From positions 682,001 to 746,000 of the forward strand of contig NZ_JACEZS010000001.1 in assembly GCF_014042365.1 (NCBI RefSeq): DNA of 64,000 bases. The letters are read 5' to 3'. The notes beneath the pieces are model-generated. The model did not search any database. It saw only the letters and a list, made by a program, of their open reading frames with translations, and had not been told where the DNA came from. The number at the start of each line of letters is the position of its first letter. The first letter of the stretch is position 1. Below are positions 52,021 through 61,679 of this stretch, piece after piece. Source of the DNA: Rugamonas fusca. Lineage in GTDB: Bacteria > Pseudomonadota > Gammaproteobacteria > Burkholderiales > Burkholderiaceae_D. Both the position numbers and the translations under genes were made by a program.

Positions 52021-55000
52021 ATGTTTCGTCACTATTTACGCCGCACCGGATTCCAGCATCAACTGACCGTCATCGTCTCGGCCGCCATCCTGGTGCTGGC
52101 GTTGTTCTCGTCGTTCATGAACTCGTGGGAAGCGCGCTCGCGCATGCGCGAGCACTTCATCGGCCAGGGCCAGCGGGTGGCGGAGAACCTGGCGCGCCAG
52201 AGCACGCTGGCGCTGCTGTTCCACTCGCCCGAGAACGCGCGCGACGTGGTCAGCGCCACGCTCGCCTTCCCCGACGTGGTGGGCGTGCAGATCAGCGACG
52301 CGCGCCACAAGGTGCTGCTGTCGAAGGTGCAGGGCGGCGCCACCCTGGACGCAGCGGCCCAGCGCGGCACCAGCCTGGCCCACCCGGGCCTGGTCAGCGA
52401 GAACCAGGACGCGTGGCTGTTCGCCGCGCCCGTGTTCGGCGGCCAGGCCGAAGCCTCGCCGTTCGAGCTGCAGGAACGCCAGCCCCAATTGCTCGGCTAC
52501 GTGCACGTGCAGTTCGGCAAGGACACGCTGCAGCACCTGACCTTGTCGCTATTGCTGGGCAACCTGGCCATCAGCCTGTCGTTCGCCGTGATCCTGCTGC
52601 TGCTGGTGCGCCTGCTCACGCGCCACATGATCAACCCGCTCAATGCCCTGTCCACGCTGATGCGGCGCGCCGAAGCGGGCGAATCGGGCATGCGCGCCAA
52701 GCCGGCCGGGCCGCGCGACCTGATCGAGATGGGCCAGGCCTTCAACAAGATGATGAACGTGCTCGAACAGCGCGAGGCCGAACTGATGGACTCGCGCGAC
52801 GCGGCCGTCAACATGGCGCAAATGAAGGCGCAGTTCGCCGCCACCGTCAGCCACGAGGTGCGCACCCCGCTCAACGGCGTGGTCGGCATGCTCGACATGC
52901 TCAAGGAAATGCGGCTCAACCAGCGCCAGCAGGAATGCGTGGACGTGGCATGGAATTCCTCGCGTACGCTGATCGACCTGATCAACAACATCCTCGACTA
53001 CTCGAAGATGGAAGCGGGCAAGCTGGCGCTGGAGGAAGTCGATTTCGACCTGCGCACGCTGCTCGAGGAAGTGGTGGAGCTGGTGGCCCGCCCGGCCCAG
53101 CAAAAAGGGGTGGAGATCGCCTACCTGCTGGACGCGGCCGTGCCGGCCCGCATCACGGGCGACGCGCTGCGGCTGCGCCAGATCCTCATCAACCTGCTGG
53201 GTAACGCCGTCAAGTTCACGGAGCACGGCGAAGTGGCGCTCAGCGTCACGCCGGCCGACGTGGGCGATGGCGCCGGCCTGCGCTTCGAAGTGCGCGACAG
53301 CGGCATCGGCATGAGCCAGGAAGTGCAGCGCCACCTGTTCGAATCGTATGTGCAGCCCGACCCGTCGACCACGCGCCGCTACGGCGGCACGGGCCTGGGC
53401 CTGGCCATCTGCAAGCAGCTGGTGGCCCTGCTGGGCGGCCAGATCGGCGTGACCAGCGTGCCCGGCGCCGGCACCACCTTCGTGTTTACCGTGCGCTGCC
53501 AGCCGGCCGCCGCGCAACCGGCCGCGCCGGCCGACGCCGCGCTGGCCGGCGTGCCCGTGCTGGTGGTCGATGGCAGCGAGCTGGTACGCACCTTCCTGCG
53601 CCAGGCGCTGGAACGGTACGGCGTGCGCTGCCAGGTCACCGCCTCGGGCGGCGCCGCCTTGAGCGAATTGAAGGCGGCGGCCGCCGCCGGCCAGCATTAC
53701 CGCGCCGTGATCCTCGACATGGCCGCCACCGACGACGAAGGCGGCGACCTGGCCGGGCGCATCGAGGCCACCGGCCTGGGCGCGCAACTGCTGGTGCTGG
53801 ACCGCTTCGGCCCGCCTGCCGGCGGCACCACCATCGGCGGCCACGCCACGCTGGGCAAGCCGCTGCGCCAGGAGCGCCTGCTGGCGGCGCTGCGCACCCT
53901 GCTGGCCGGCCGTCCCGCGCCGGAGCCGCAACAACTGAGCCACGCCGGCACGCCGCCGGCGCACCAGTTCCGCGTGCTGGTGGCCGAGGACAACCGCACC
54001 AACCAGATGGTGGCGGCCGGCATGCTGGCCATGAATGGCTGCGTGTGCGAATTCGCCGCCAACGGCCGCGAAGCCGTGCAGGCGGCCCAGCGCAGCCACT
54101 ACGACCTGATCCTGATGGATTGCAGCATGCCGGAGATGGATGGCTACGAAGCGACGGCCCACATCCGGCTGGCCGAGGAAGCCCAGGGCCGGCGCACGCC
54201 GCTGGTGGCCATGACGGCCAACACCCAGCGTGGCGATGCCGAGAAATGCCTGGCCGCCGGCATGGACGACTACCTGGCCAAGCCCATCACGCTGATCGAA
54301 TTGCGCCACAAGCTCGAAAAATGGCTGCCGCACGGCGCCGACCCGGCGCCCCACGCCAGTCCGGGCGCGCCACCGGGCGCCACCGGCGACGCCGAACGCG
54401 ATCGCCACGCCGCCGCCGAACAGGCGCCCGCCAGCCCGGTCGACCGCGACGTGTTCGACAAGCTGCGCGACATCCTGGGCGCCACCCTGCCGCACGCCAT
54501 CACCCCCTTCCTGGAAGACGCCCCCGCCAGCCTGGACGAGCTGGAACAGGCCGTCCATGGCGGCGACATCGAGACGGCCCGCGCCCGCGCCCATGCCCTC
54601 AAGGGCTCGTCGGGCAACCTGGGGGCGACGGAACTGGCGCAACTGGCGGCCCAGGCCGAACAACTGGCCATCGCCCACAAGGTGACCGAGATCGAACCGC
54701 TGCTGCCGCGACTGCGCGACAGCTACCAGCAGGTGGCCGAATTCCTGCACGCCCAGCTGGGCAGCGCCACGGCCGACGCCGCGCTGGGTGACGAAGACAT
54801 GCCGCAAGTGCTGGTGGTGGACGATGACCGCAGCACGCGCAGCACGCTGCGCTACACCTTGCAGCGCGACGGCTTCCGGGTCGAGGAGGCGGCCGATGGC
54901 GCCCAGGCCCTGACCATGCTCAAGCGCTTCCAGCCCGACGTGATCCTGATGGACGCCGTGATGCCCGTGATGGATGGCTTCACGGCCTGCGCCCGGATGC

Positions 55001-56490
55001 AGGAGCTGCCCGGCGGCAGCGGCATTCCCGTGCTGATGATCACGGCCCTGCAGGATAACTCCTCGGTCGAGCGCGCGTTCGCGGCCGGCGCCAGCGACTA
55101 CATCCCCAAGCCCATCCACTACGCCGTGCTGTCGCAGCGGGTGCGCCGCATCATCGAAGGCAACCGGGCCGAGAAACGCATCCGCCACCTGGCCTTCAAC
55201 GATTTGCTGACGGGACTGCCCAACCGCACCCTGTTCTTCGACCTGCTGGGCCAGAGCATCGAGGCGGCCGGCGCGGCCGGCGGCCAGGTGGCCGTGCTGT
55301 TCATGGACCTGGACCGCTTCAAGTACGTCAACGACAACCTCGGCCACGACGTGGGCGACCGCCTGCTGCAGGCCGTGGCCCAGCGCGTGCGCCACAGCGT
55401 GCGCAACGTGGACACGGTGGCGCGCCTGGGCGGCGACGAATTCACCGTCGTGCTGAGCGACCTCGACGGCCCCGGCGCGGCCGCCGCCGCCGCCCACAAC
55501 ATCTGCCGCATGCTGGCCACCCCGTTCCAGATCGACGGCCACGACATCTTCGTCACCAGCAGCGTGGGCATCGCCATGTATCCGCACGACGGCGCCGACG
55601 TCGCCACGCTGGTCAAGCACGCCGACAGCGCCATGTACCGCGCCAAGAAGACCAACACCGGCTTCCAGTTCTACGAAGCGTCGATGGAACAATCGATCTC
55701 CGAGCATGTGCGCCTGGAGAGCGACCTGCGGCGCGCACTGGAACTGGAGCAGCTGGAAGTGTATTACCAGCCCCAGTCCAGCTTCGCCACCGGCCAGATC
55801 GTGGCCATGGAGGCGCTGGTGCGCTGGCACCACCCCACGCGCGGCATGGTGTCGCCGGCCGAGTTCATCCCGCTGGCCGAGGAGACGGGCATCATCAAGC
55901 CGCTCGGCGACTGGGTGCTGCGCACCGCCTGCGCCCAGCTCAAGGCCTGGCACAACGAGGGCTTGCCGCCGCTGCGGGTGGCCGTCAACCTGTCGGTGCG
56001 CCAGCTGCTGCAGAAGGACTTCTCGCGCGCGGTGGAAGCGGTGCTGGCCGACACCGGCCTGGCGCCGCACCTGCTGGAACTGGAGATCACGGAAAGCACC
56101 TTGATGGAAAACGCGCAGGACACGCTGACGGCGCTGCACCGTTTGCGCTCGCTGGGCGTGCGGCTGTCGATCGACGATTTCGGCACCGGCTACTCGTCGC
56201 TGTCCTACCTCAAGCGCTTCCCGGTCGACATCATCAAGATCGACCGCTCCTTCGTGCGCGACGTGCCGCAGGACGCGGACGACGCGGCCATCGTCACGGC
56301 CATCATCGCGCTGGCCCACAGCCTGCGGCTGGAAGTGGTGGCCGAAGGCGTGGAGACGGCGGCCCAGCTGCACTTCCTGCAGGCGCGCCATTGCGACCTG
56401 CTGCAAGGCTACCACCTGAGTCCGGCCATCCCGGCGGCCCAGTTCGCCGACCTGGTCCGCCAGCACGAGGCGGGCGCCGTGCGGGCCTGA
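52021..56490 (+). CDS. Giant hybrid kinase with receivers, HPt, GGDEF and EAL domains
   Basis: A 1489-residue protein. Membrane segment 14-36, periplasmic region to about 175, second segment 177-200, HAMP, HisKA with [15 protein letters not shown] (histidine near 281), ATPase domain ([20 protein letters not shown]), a first receiver-like domain near 510 whose acidic pair is altered ([10 protein letters not shown]), a second receiver ([12 protein letters not shown]), HPt with [15 protein letters not shown] near 860, a third receiver ([16 protein letters not shown]), then GGDEF ([22 protein letters not shown]) and EAL ([28 protein letters not shown]). Both c-di-GMP domains keep active-site residues. 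It appears to carry a full phosphorelay and its output in one chain, fed by the binding proteins encoded upstream. Confidence 0.92.
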   Translation: MFRHYLRRTGFQHQLTVIVSAAILVLALFSSFMNSWEARSRMREHFIGQGQRVAENLARQSTLALLFHSPENARDVVSATLAFPDVVGVQISDARHKVLLSKVQGGATLDAAAQRGTSLAHPGLVSENQDAWLFAAPVFGGQAEASPFELQERQPQLLGYVHVQFGKDTLQHLTLSLLLGNLAISLSFAVILLLLVRLLTRHMINPLNALSTLMRRAEAGESGMRAKPAGPRDLIEMGQAFNKMMNVLEQREAELMDSRDAAVNMAQMKAQFAATVSHEVRTPLNGVVGMLDMLKEMRLNQRQQECVDVAWNSSRTLIDLINNILDYSKMEAGKLALEEVDFDLRTLLEEVVELVARPAQQKGVEIAYLLDAAVPARITGDALRLRQILINLLGNAVKFTEHGEVALSVTPADVGDGAGLRFEVRDSGIGMSQEVQRHLFESYVQPDPSTTRRYGGTGLGLAICKQLVALLGGQIGVTSVPGAGTTFVFTVRCQPAAAQPAAPADAALAGVPVLVVDGSELVRTFLRQALERYGVRCQVTASGGAALSELKAAAAAGQHYRAVILDMAATDDEGGDLAGRIEATGLGAQLLVLDRFGPPAGGTTIGGHATLGKPLRQERLLAALRTLLAGRPAPEPQQLSHAGTPPAHQFRVLVAEDNRTNQMVAAGMLAMNGCVCEFAANGREAVQAAQRSHYDLILMDCSMPEMDGYEATAHIRLAEEAQGRRTPLVAMTANTQRGDAEKCLAAGMDDYLAKPITLIELRHKLEKWLPHGADPAPHASPGAPPGATGDAERDRHAAAEQAPASPVDRDVFDKLRDILGATLPHAITPFLEDAPASLDELEQAVHGGDIETARARAHALKGSSGNLGATELAQLAAQAEQLAIAHKVTEIEPLLPRLRDSYQQVAEFLHAQLGSATADAALGDEDMPQVLVVDDDRSTRSTLRYTLQRDGFRVEEAADGAQALTMLKRFQPDVILMDAVMPVMDGFTACARMQELPGGSGIPVLMITALQDNSSVERAFAAGASDYIPKPIHYAVLSQRVRRIIEGNRAEKRIRHLAFNDLLTGLPNRTLFFDLLGQSIEAAGAAGGQVAVLFMDLDRFKYVNDNLGHDVGDRLLQAVAQRVRHSVRNVDTVARLGGDEFTVVLSDLDGPGAAAAAAHNICRMLATPFQIDGHDIFVTSSVGIAMYPHDGADVATLVKHADSAMYRAKKTNTGFQFYEASMEQSISEHVRLESDLRRALELEQLEVYYQPQSSFATGQIVAMEALVRWHHPTRGMVSPAEFIPLAEETGIIKPLGDWVLRTACAQLKAWHNEGLPPLRVAVNLSVRQLLQKDFSRAVEAVLADTGLAPHLLELEITESTLMENAQDTLTALHRLRSLGVRLSIDDFGTGYSSLSYLKRFPVDIIKIDRSFVRDVPQDADDAAIVTAIIALAHSLRLEVVAEGVETAAQLHFLQARHCDLLQGYHLSPAIPAAQFADLVRQHEAGAVRA

Positions 56491-56517
56491 CGGCGGCGCG
56501 CACGGGCCGGCCCAGCG

Positions 56518-57723
56518 TCAGCACTGGGCCCAGTATCGCTCCAGGTTGGCCAGGCCCCAGGCGCCGGGGTCTTCACGCGACGCCACCGCCTCCGTGTCGG
56601 GCAGCAGCGACAAGTCCACCACCTGGGGCGGCAGATAGGTCATCGACTTGGTGGAAAACAGCACTTTGACGACCGGACGCAGCAGGGACTTGCTGATGTC
56701 GACCACCACCGCCAGCCGCCCCGACGTCAGTTTCAGCAAGGTGCCGATGGGGTAGATGCCCACGCATTTGACGAACGCCGTGAACAGGGTCGGATCGAAA
56801 TGGCCTTCCTTGGTCCACTCCGCCATGCGGCGCAGCGATTCGGCCGGGCACCAGCCAGCCTTGTACGGCCGGTTCGAGGTGACCGCGTCGTACACGTCGC
56901 ATACGGCGCCCATCCGGGCGTACAGGCTGATCGCGTCGCCGCTCAACCTGGATGGATAGCCGCTGCCATCGTATTTTTCATGGTGGTGCAGGCATACGTC
57001 GAGCACGGTGCACGACATCCCGCCCACCGCCGCCAGCATCTCGTAGCCGGCCCGCGGGTGCGTGCGCACGCTGCTGAACTCCTCGTCGGTCAGCCGTCCG
57101 GGCTTGTTCAGTATGGCCGGCGCGATCGCCATCTTGCCGATATCGTGCAGCAGGCCGGCCTCGCCGCACGCCTGCACTTCCTGCTCCGACAAGCCTAGCT
57201 GCCTGGCCAGCGCGATCATCATCGCGCACACGGCCACCGAGTGCATATAGGTATAGTCGTCCGAGGTTTTCAGGCGCGACAGCGCCACCAGCGCTTGCGG
57301 ATTGCGCATCACCGACGCGGCGATCTCCTCCACCAGCGCGCTCGCGCCCTCCACCCCACTGACCTGCCCCATGCGCGCCTCGCTGAACATCGAGCTGACC
57401 GCCAGCTTGGATTTGGCGATCACCTGGGCGGCACGGTCGAATTCCTGCGCGATCGCACCCGGGACGACGTCCAGCGCGCGTGCGGGCGCGGGCGCGCGGG
57501 CGGGCGCCACCGGCGGCGCGGGGGCAGCATCCGCGGCCAGGTCGTCGCCGCGCGCCGTGTCGATGATGATGTCGCGCACGCCGCTGGCCTGCACGCGCAA
57601 GCGCAGCTGCTCTGAGCTGACAAGAAACGATTTCGTCCAGAACGGGATATCGAGCCACGAGCCGCACATCTCATGGATGTACATGCCTGTTCGTATTTTC
57701 TCGACGGATATCTTCCGCAACAT
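56518..57723 (-). CDS. HD-GYP c-di-GMP phosphodiesterase with DUF3391 N-domain
   Basis: A 401-residue soluble protein. Residues 1-90 are the DUF3391 domain (ISVEKIRTGMYIHEMCGSW). The HD-GYP domain spans about 145-340 with metal ligands HSVAVC, LLHDIGKMAIAPAILNKPG, THPRAGYE and the signature HHHEKYDGSGYPSRLSG; all hallmark residues are present, so it should be active. A strong GAGGAGGC site precedes the ATG at 57723, which I prefer to the longer AT-rich upstream frame. It converges with the giant kinase gene, 27 bases apart. Confidence 0.92.
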   Translation of the reverse strand: MLRKISVEKIRTGMYIHEMCGSWLDIPFWTKSFLVSSEQLRLRVQASGVRDIIIDTARGDDLAADAAPAPPVAPARAPAPARALDVVPGAIAQEFDRAAQVIAKSKLAVSSMFSEARMGQVSGVEGASALVEEIAASVMRNPQALVALSRLKTSDDYTYMHSVAVCAMMIALARQLGLSEQEVQACGEAGLLHDIGKMAIAPAILNKPGRLTDEEFSSVRTHPRAGYEMLAAVGGMSCTVLDVCLHHHEKYDGSGYPSRLSGDAISLYARMGAVCDVYDAVTSNRPYKAGWCPAESLRRMAEWTKEGHFDPTLFTAFVKCVGIYPIGTLLKLTSGRLAVVVDISKSLLRPVVKVLFSTKSMTYLPPQVVDLSLLPDTEAVASREDPGAWGLANLERYWAQC

Positions 57724-58167
57724 CTTGCCTCCTCGGGTGCGTCGTCGGGGGCGGGGCGACCCCGGTTTGCGTGCACCTCCAACGCCCCGGCGCATCGATT
57801 TTAATCGCAAAAATGCTTTATTTGTTAAATTTGATTGCGAAAATTTGCGATAACCAGTTAACAAAATCAAAAACATTGCCCTACGAACAATGATGAATTT
57901 GACGGACGGCATCGCTTCAGCGCCGAATTAGTTGCAATCTCGCCACAGATGCCCGCATGCTGCAGCGCACTATGAAAATCCGGTTTTTTTCAAAGTTCAA
58001 CTAGAATAATTCTCCTAAATTCTCACAGAATGTCACAAATCCTTTGTTTTTACGCTATCATTGCGCCCTGGAATCTTTCGTTACTTCTAAACAAATGTAG
58101 TTGCTGTATCGCTATTTCATGTCGGCTCATCCGGATAGCCGATATCGCCTATTCAGAGGAGCTTTAC
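57724..58167. promoter_or_regulatory. AT-rich divergent promoter region before the ThDP operon
   Basis: A 444-bp gap between the HD-GYP gene and the ThDP enzyme gene, much richer in A and T than its surroundings from about 57797 to 58125. It holds TTGCGA repeats (57805-57850), TTTGTTAA/TTAACAAA arms (57821-57828, 57858-57865) and an 11-bp palindrome AGAATAATTCT at 58003-58013 that could overlap a -10 region. A reading frame runs through 58030-58167 into the ThDP gene but has atypical base use and is not considered coding. Confidence 0.55.
57805..57850. repeat. Phased TTGCGA repeats, candidate operator
   Basis: TCGCAA at 57805-57810, TTGCGA at 57835-57840 and TTGCGA at 57845-57850. The starts are 30 and 10 bp apart, about whole turns of B-DNA, so a bound factor would meet them on one face. 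They lie between the divergent HD-GYP gene and the ThDP operon. Confidence 0.35.
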
Positions 58168-60042
58168 ATGTTTGACGCAGTTGAGTTTGAGCAACACAAA
58201 GCTGTCCCCGCCGCCCGCGCCCTCCCCGCCTCCCCCCTGCGCGCCACCGACACCATGGACATGGCCGACCTGCTGGTGGCCTACCTGGAACAACTGGAAA
58301 TCGATTATGTGTTCGGCATTCCCGGCGGCGCCATCGAGCCGCTGTACAACGCGATCGCCCGCAACCAAAGGCGCGGCGGCCGATTGAGCCACATCGTAGC
58401 GCGCCACGAGGCCGGCGCCGCCTTCATGGCCGACGGCTACGCGCGCGAGACCGGCAAGATCGGCGTGTGCGTGGCCACCTCCGGCCCCGGCGCCACCAAC
58501 CTGATCACGGCCGTGGCCACCTCCTACGCCAATGGCGTGCCCATGCTGGTGATCACCGGCCAGCCCGCCCTGCCCTCGTTCGGCAAGCACACCTTGCAGG
58601 AATCGACCTGCACCGGCATCGACGTGATGGGCATGCTGCGCCCCTGCACACGTTACAATTCGCTGGTCTCGCATCCGCTGCAATTGGAGTGGAAATTGCT
58701 TACCGCACTGCAGCATGCGACCCGTGCGCCGCGCGGTCCCGTGCACCTGAGCGTGCCGGTGGACGTGTTCCGCGCACCCAGCATGCAAAGCGCGCCGGCC
58801 TATGACCTGCCCTCGCTGCTGCGGCCGTCCGCGCTGGTCGACAGCCAGGCCGTGGAAACCCTGCGCACCATGATGGCCGCCTGCCGCAACGTGGTGCTGC
58901 TGATCGGCGGCGACTGCGGCGACGCCATCCACCCCATCCTGCAATTCGCGGCCCAAAAGGGCGCCACCTTCGTCACCACCCCCGACGGCAAGGGCCTGGT
59001 CAGTCCCCAGCACCCGCTGTACCGCGGCGTGTTCGGTTTCGCCGGCCACGCCTCGGCCGAGGCGGCGCTGCGCGATCCGTCCGTCGACCTGATCCTGGCC
59101 GTGGGCGCCAGCATGGGCGAATGGAACACAGGCGGCTGGAATGACAGCCTGCTCAACGAACGCCTGGTCCACATCGACGAATCGGAGGAGCACCTGGCCC
59201 GCACGCCGATGGCGCGCTTCCACATGCGCGGCAACCTGCGGTCCATCTTCAATTGCCTGGTCGAGCGCATCCATGCCCACCGCCAGCAGGCCGACGTGGC
59301 CGTGGAGCGGCGCCTGGCGGCGCGCGAACTGGCCGCGCTGACGTGGGACCCGGAATCGCTGCTGGCCGCGCCGCAGGCGTTCCACAGCGAGGCCACCCCC
59401 ATCAAGCCGCAGCGGCTGATGTACGACCTGGGCCGGCTGTTCCCGCCCACTACCCGCTATTTGGCCGACGCCGGCAACAGCGTGGCCTGGGCCACCCACT
59501 ACCTGCAGCCGCGCGATCGCCGCATGGCCGAAGGCGGGCGCGCCAGCCAGCCAGGCCAGGGCCAGGACCTGCGCGCCACCCATGGCGGCTGGCTGCGCCT
59601 GACCACCCACTTCGCCCCCATGGCCTGGGCCATCGGCGCGGCCGTGGGCACGGCGGCCGGCAACCAGAACGCGCCCGTGGTGTGCATCACGGGCGACGGC
59701 AGCATGCTGATGAGCGGCCAGGAGATCTCGGTGGCCGTGGCCGAACAACTGTGCGTGGTGTTCGTGGTGCTGAACGACCGCGCGCTGGGCATGGTCAAGC
59801 ACGGCCAGCGCCTGGGCGGGGCCGAGCAGATCGGCTACGCGCTGCCGCCGACCGACTTCGCCATGCTGGCCCGCGCGCTGGGTGGGCGCGCCCATACCAT
59901 CCACTCGCCGGCGGACCTGGCGGCGCTCGACATCAAGGCCATCTGCAACTACCCCGGCCCCACGCTGCTGGACGTGCACATCGATCCGGAGGAAGTGCCG
60001 CCGATGAACAGCCGCCTGCGCGTGCTGCAGGAAGGGGTGTAA
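58168..60042 (+). CDS. Acetolactate-synthase-like ThDP enzyme
   Basis: A 624-residue enzyme of the acetolactate synthase/pyruvate oxidase superfamily. The start of the ThDP Pyr domain is YVFGIPGGAIEPLYNAIARN, the activating glutamate is in VARHEAGAAFMADGYARETG, and the cofactor motif is TGDGSMLMSGQEISV followed by VLNDRALGMVKHG. It has an extra N-terminal extension of about 30 residues and lacks a separate small subunit gene nearby. GAGGAGC precedes the ATG. It heads a four-gene operon with a dehydrogenase and two citrate-synthase-fold genes, so a role in branched-chain amino-acid synthesis is less likely than in making a special acyloin or keto-acid product. Confidence 0.87.
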   Translation: MFDAVEFEQHKAVPAARALPASPLRATDTMDMADLLVAYLEQLEIDYVFGIPGGAIEPLYNAIARNQRRGGRLSHIVARHEAGAAFMADGYARETGKIGVCVATSGPGATNLITAVATSYANGVPMLVITGQPALPSFGKHTLQESTCTGIDVMGMLRPCTRYNSLVSHPLQLEWKLLTALQHATRAPRGPVHLSVPVDVFRAPSMQSAPAYDLPSLLRPSALVDSQAVETLRTMMAACRNVVLLIGGDCGDAIHPILQFAAQKGATFVTTPDGKGLVSPQHPLYRGVFGFAGHASAEAALRDPSVDLILAVGASMGEWNTGGWNDSLLNERLVHIDESEEHLARTPMARFHMRGNLRSIFNCLVERIHAHRQQADVAVERRLAARELAALTWDPESLLAAPQAFHSEATPIKPQRLMYDLGRLFPPTTRYLADAGNSVAWATHYLQPRDRRMAEGGRASQPGQGQDLRATHGGWLRLTTHFAPMAWAIGAAVGTAAGNQNAPVVCITGDGSMLMSGQEISVAVAEQLCVVFVVLNDRALGMVKHGQRLGGAEQIGYALPPTDFAMLARALGGRAHTIHSPADLAALDIKAICNYPGPTLLDVHIDPEEVPPMNSRLRVLQEGV

Positions 60043-60045
60043 GCG

Positions 60046-60849
60046 ATGGGCAAGGCGGAACACTATCTGCACGCCCCTGCGGCGCACGGCATGGCGGCGC
60101 ACGGCAAGCTGGCCGGCAAGGTGGCCCTGATCACGGGCGGCACCAGCGGCATCGGCCTGGCCAGCGCCCGGCTGTTCCAGGCCCACGGCGCGCAACTGGC
60201 CATCACGGGCCGCAGTCCCGACGCCCTGCGCCAGGCTGGCGCCGCGCTCGACGGCCAGGCGCTGGTGCTGCGCAGCGACGCGGCCAGCCTGGAGCAGATC
60301 GACGCCGTGATGGCGGCCGTCAAGCAACGCTATGGCCGGCTGGACGTGTTGTTCATCAACGCCGGCGTGGCCAGTCCCGCGCCCATCGAGCAGGTGGACG
60401 AAGCCAGCTTCGACAACCAGATCGGCGTCAACCTGAAAGGCGTGTTCTTCACCATACAAAAGGCGCTGCCCCTGTTCGACGGGCCGGCCAGCGTGATCGT
60501 CACCACCTCCATCACCAACCGGCTGGGTTCACCGAACTTCAGCGTGTACGGCGCGGCCAAGGCCGCCCTGCGCTCGCTGGTCAAGTCGCTGGGCCTGGAG
60601 TTGATCGCTCGCGGCATCCGCGTCAACGCCATCAGCCCCGGTCCGATCGACACGCCCATGTTCGACCGCCTGGGCCTGCCCGACGCGGTGGCGGCCGCCA
60701 AGAAGCAGGCCATCGCGGCCAAGTCGCCCAGCGGCCGCTTCGGCAGCGCCGACGAGGTGGCCAAGGCCGCCCTGTTCCTGGCCAGCGCCGACGCCTCCTA
60801 CATGGTGGGCGAGGAGATCGTCGTCGATGGAGGCATGAGCCTGTTATGA
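60046..60849 (+). CDS. Short-chain dehydrogenase/reductase
   Basis: A 267-residue Rossmann enzyme. KVALITGGTSGIGLASARLF is the cofactor loop, LDVLFINAGVA the NAG motif, VTTSITNRLG carries the catalytic serine region and SVYGAAKAALRSLV the YxxxK pair; the end EEIVVDGGMSLL is typical. The N-terminus has a 25-residue extension. It starts three bases after the ThDP stop and its stop overlaps the next start as ATGA, so it is firmly in the operon. It could reduce a keto group of the ThDP enzyme's product. Confidence 0.92.
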   Translation: MGKAEHYLHAPAAHGMAAHGKLAGKVALITGGTSGIGLASARLFQAHGAQLAITGRSPDALRQAGAALDGQALVLRSDAASLEQIDAVMAAVKQRYGRLDVLFINAGVASPAPIEQVDEASFDNQIGVNLKGVFFTIQKALPLFDGPASVIVTTSITNRLGSPNFSVYGAAKAALRSLVKSLGLELIARGIRVNAISPGPIDTPMFDRLGLPDAVAAAKKQAIAAKSPSGRFGSADEVAKAALFLASADASYMVGEEIVVDGGMSLL

Positions 60850-61679
60850 CCGCGCGCGCGCCCCGGCCCGACGCGGCCGACCTGATCCACACCCGCATCT
60901 GGCACGAGACGCCGGAGCCGGACAATCCCTTCGCCACCCGTGTCGCGCTATGCCGCGGCTATGACGTGTTCGGCCAGCTGGTGGGCCGCGCGCGCTGGGT
61001 GGACATGCTGTACCTGCTGCTGCGCGATGAACCGCCGGCGCCCTCGGCGCTGGCGATGCTCGAAGCGCTGGCCGTGGCGCTGGCCAACCCCGGCCCGCGC
61101 GACGCCGCCGTGCACGCGGCCATGTGCGGCGCCGTCGGCGGCTCCACGGCCGCCGCCAGCCTGATCGCCGCGCTGTCGGTGGGCGCCGGCCGCCACGGCG
61201 GCGCGCGCGACGTATATGACGCCATGCTGCTGTGGCAAACCTGCGGTCCCGACCTGGCCGCGTGGCGGCGCCACCAGGCCGCGCTGGCCGACGCCCCGAT
61301 CGACCCGTGGCCGCCCAGCGCACGCCTGCCCGGCTTCGACCCGCACGGCACGTCCACCCCGACCGTGGTGCGCCAGTTGCTGGCCACCCTCGTCACGCTG
61401 GGCGGCGACAACGGCCATGGCTACACGGGCTGGCTGCTGCAACAGCTCGATCATCTGCCCGCGCTGGCCGGCCTGCCGCTGGCCATCAGCGGCGTGGCCG
61501 CCGCCGCCCTGTGCGACCTGGGCCTGACGCCGGACGAGGGCGAGATGCTGTACCTGCTGCTGCGCCTGCCCGGCGCGGCGGCCCACGCGCTGGAACAGCA
61601 GCACGGCGGCTTCAAGCGTTTCCCCTTCTATCCGGTGCACCTTGGCACCCGGGACCACAGCAGCGGGGAGGCGCCATGA
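60846..61679 (+). CDS. Citrate-synthase-fold protein A (partly degenerate active site)
   Basis: A 277-residue protein, all-helical, of the short citrate synthase/citryl-CoA lyase type. The region of the first catalytic histidine is intact: VGAGRHGGARDVYDAML. LPGFDPHGTSTP may hold the second histidine. In the region where the aspartate should stand (usually NVDG before AA-LL-DLG) it reads AISGVAAAALCDLGL, so aspartate is replaced by serine. The C-terminus LLLRLPGAAAHALEQQ is normal. Start overlaps the SDR stop; stop overlaps the next gene. Its function cannot be taken from citrate synthase directly. Confidence 0.8.
   Translation: MTARAPRPDAADLIHTRIWHETPEPDNPFATRVALCRGYDVFGQLVGRARWVDMLYLLLRDEPPAPSALAMLEALAVALANPGPRDAAVHAAMCGAVGGSTAAASLIAALSVGAGRHGGARDVYDAMLLWQTCGPDLAAWRRHQAALADAPIDPWPPSARLPGFDPHGTSTPTVVRQLLATLVTLGGDNGHGYTGWLLQQLDHLPALAGLPLAISGVAAAALCDLGLTPDEGEMLYLLLRLPGAAAHALEQQHGGFKRFPFYPVHLGTRDHSSGEAP

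Noticed and set aside
52549..56466. Long open frame on the - strand (1305 codons)
   Set aside because: Antisense to the giant kinase gene, whose domains are unmistakable; the antisense translation shows no motif.
58030..58167. In-frame upstream extension of the ThDP enzyme gene
   Set aside because: AT-rich, cysteine- and isoleucine-rich translation without family similarity; the ATG at 58168 has a good ribosome site.
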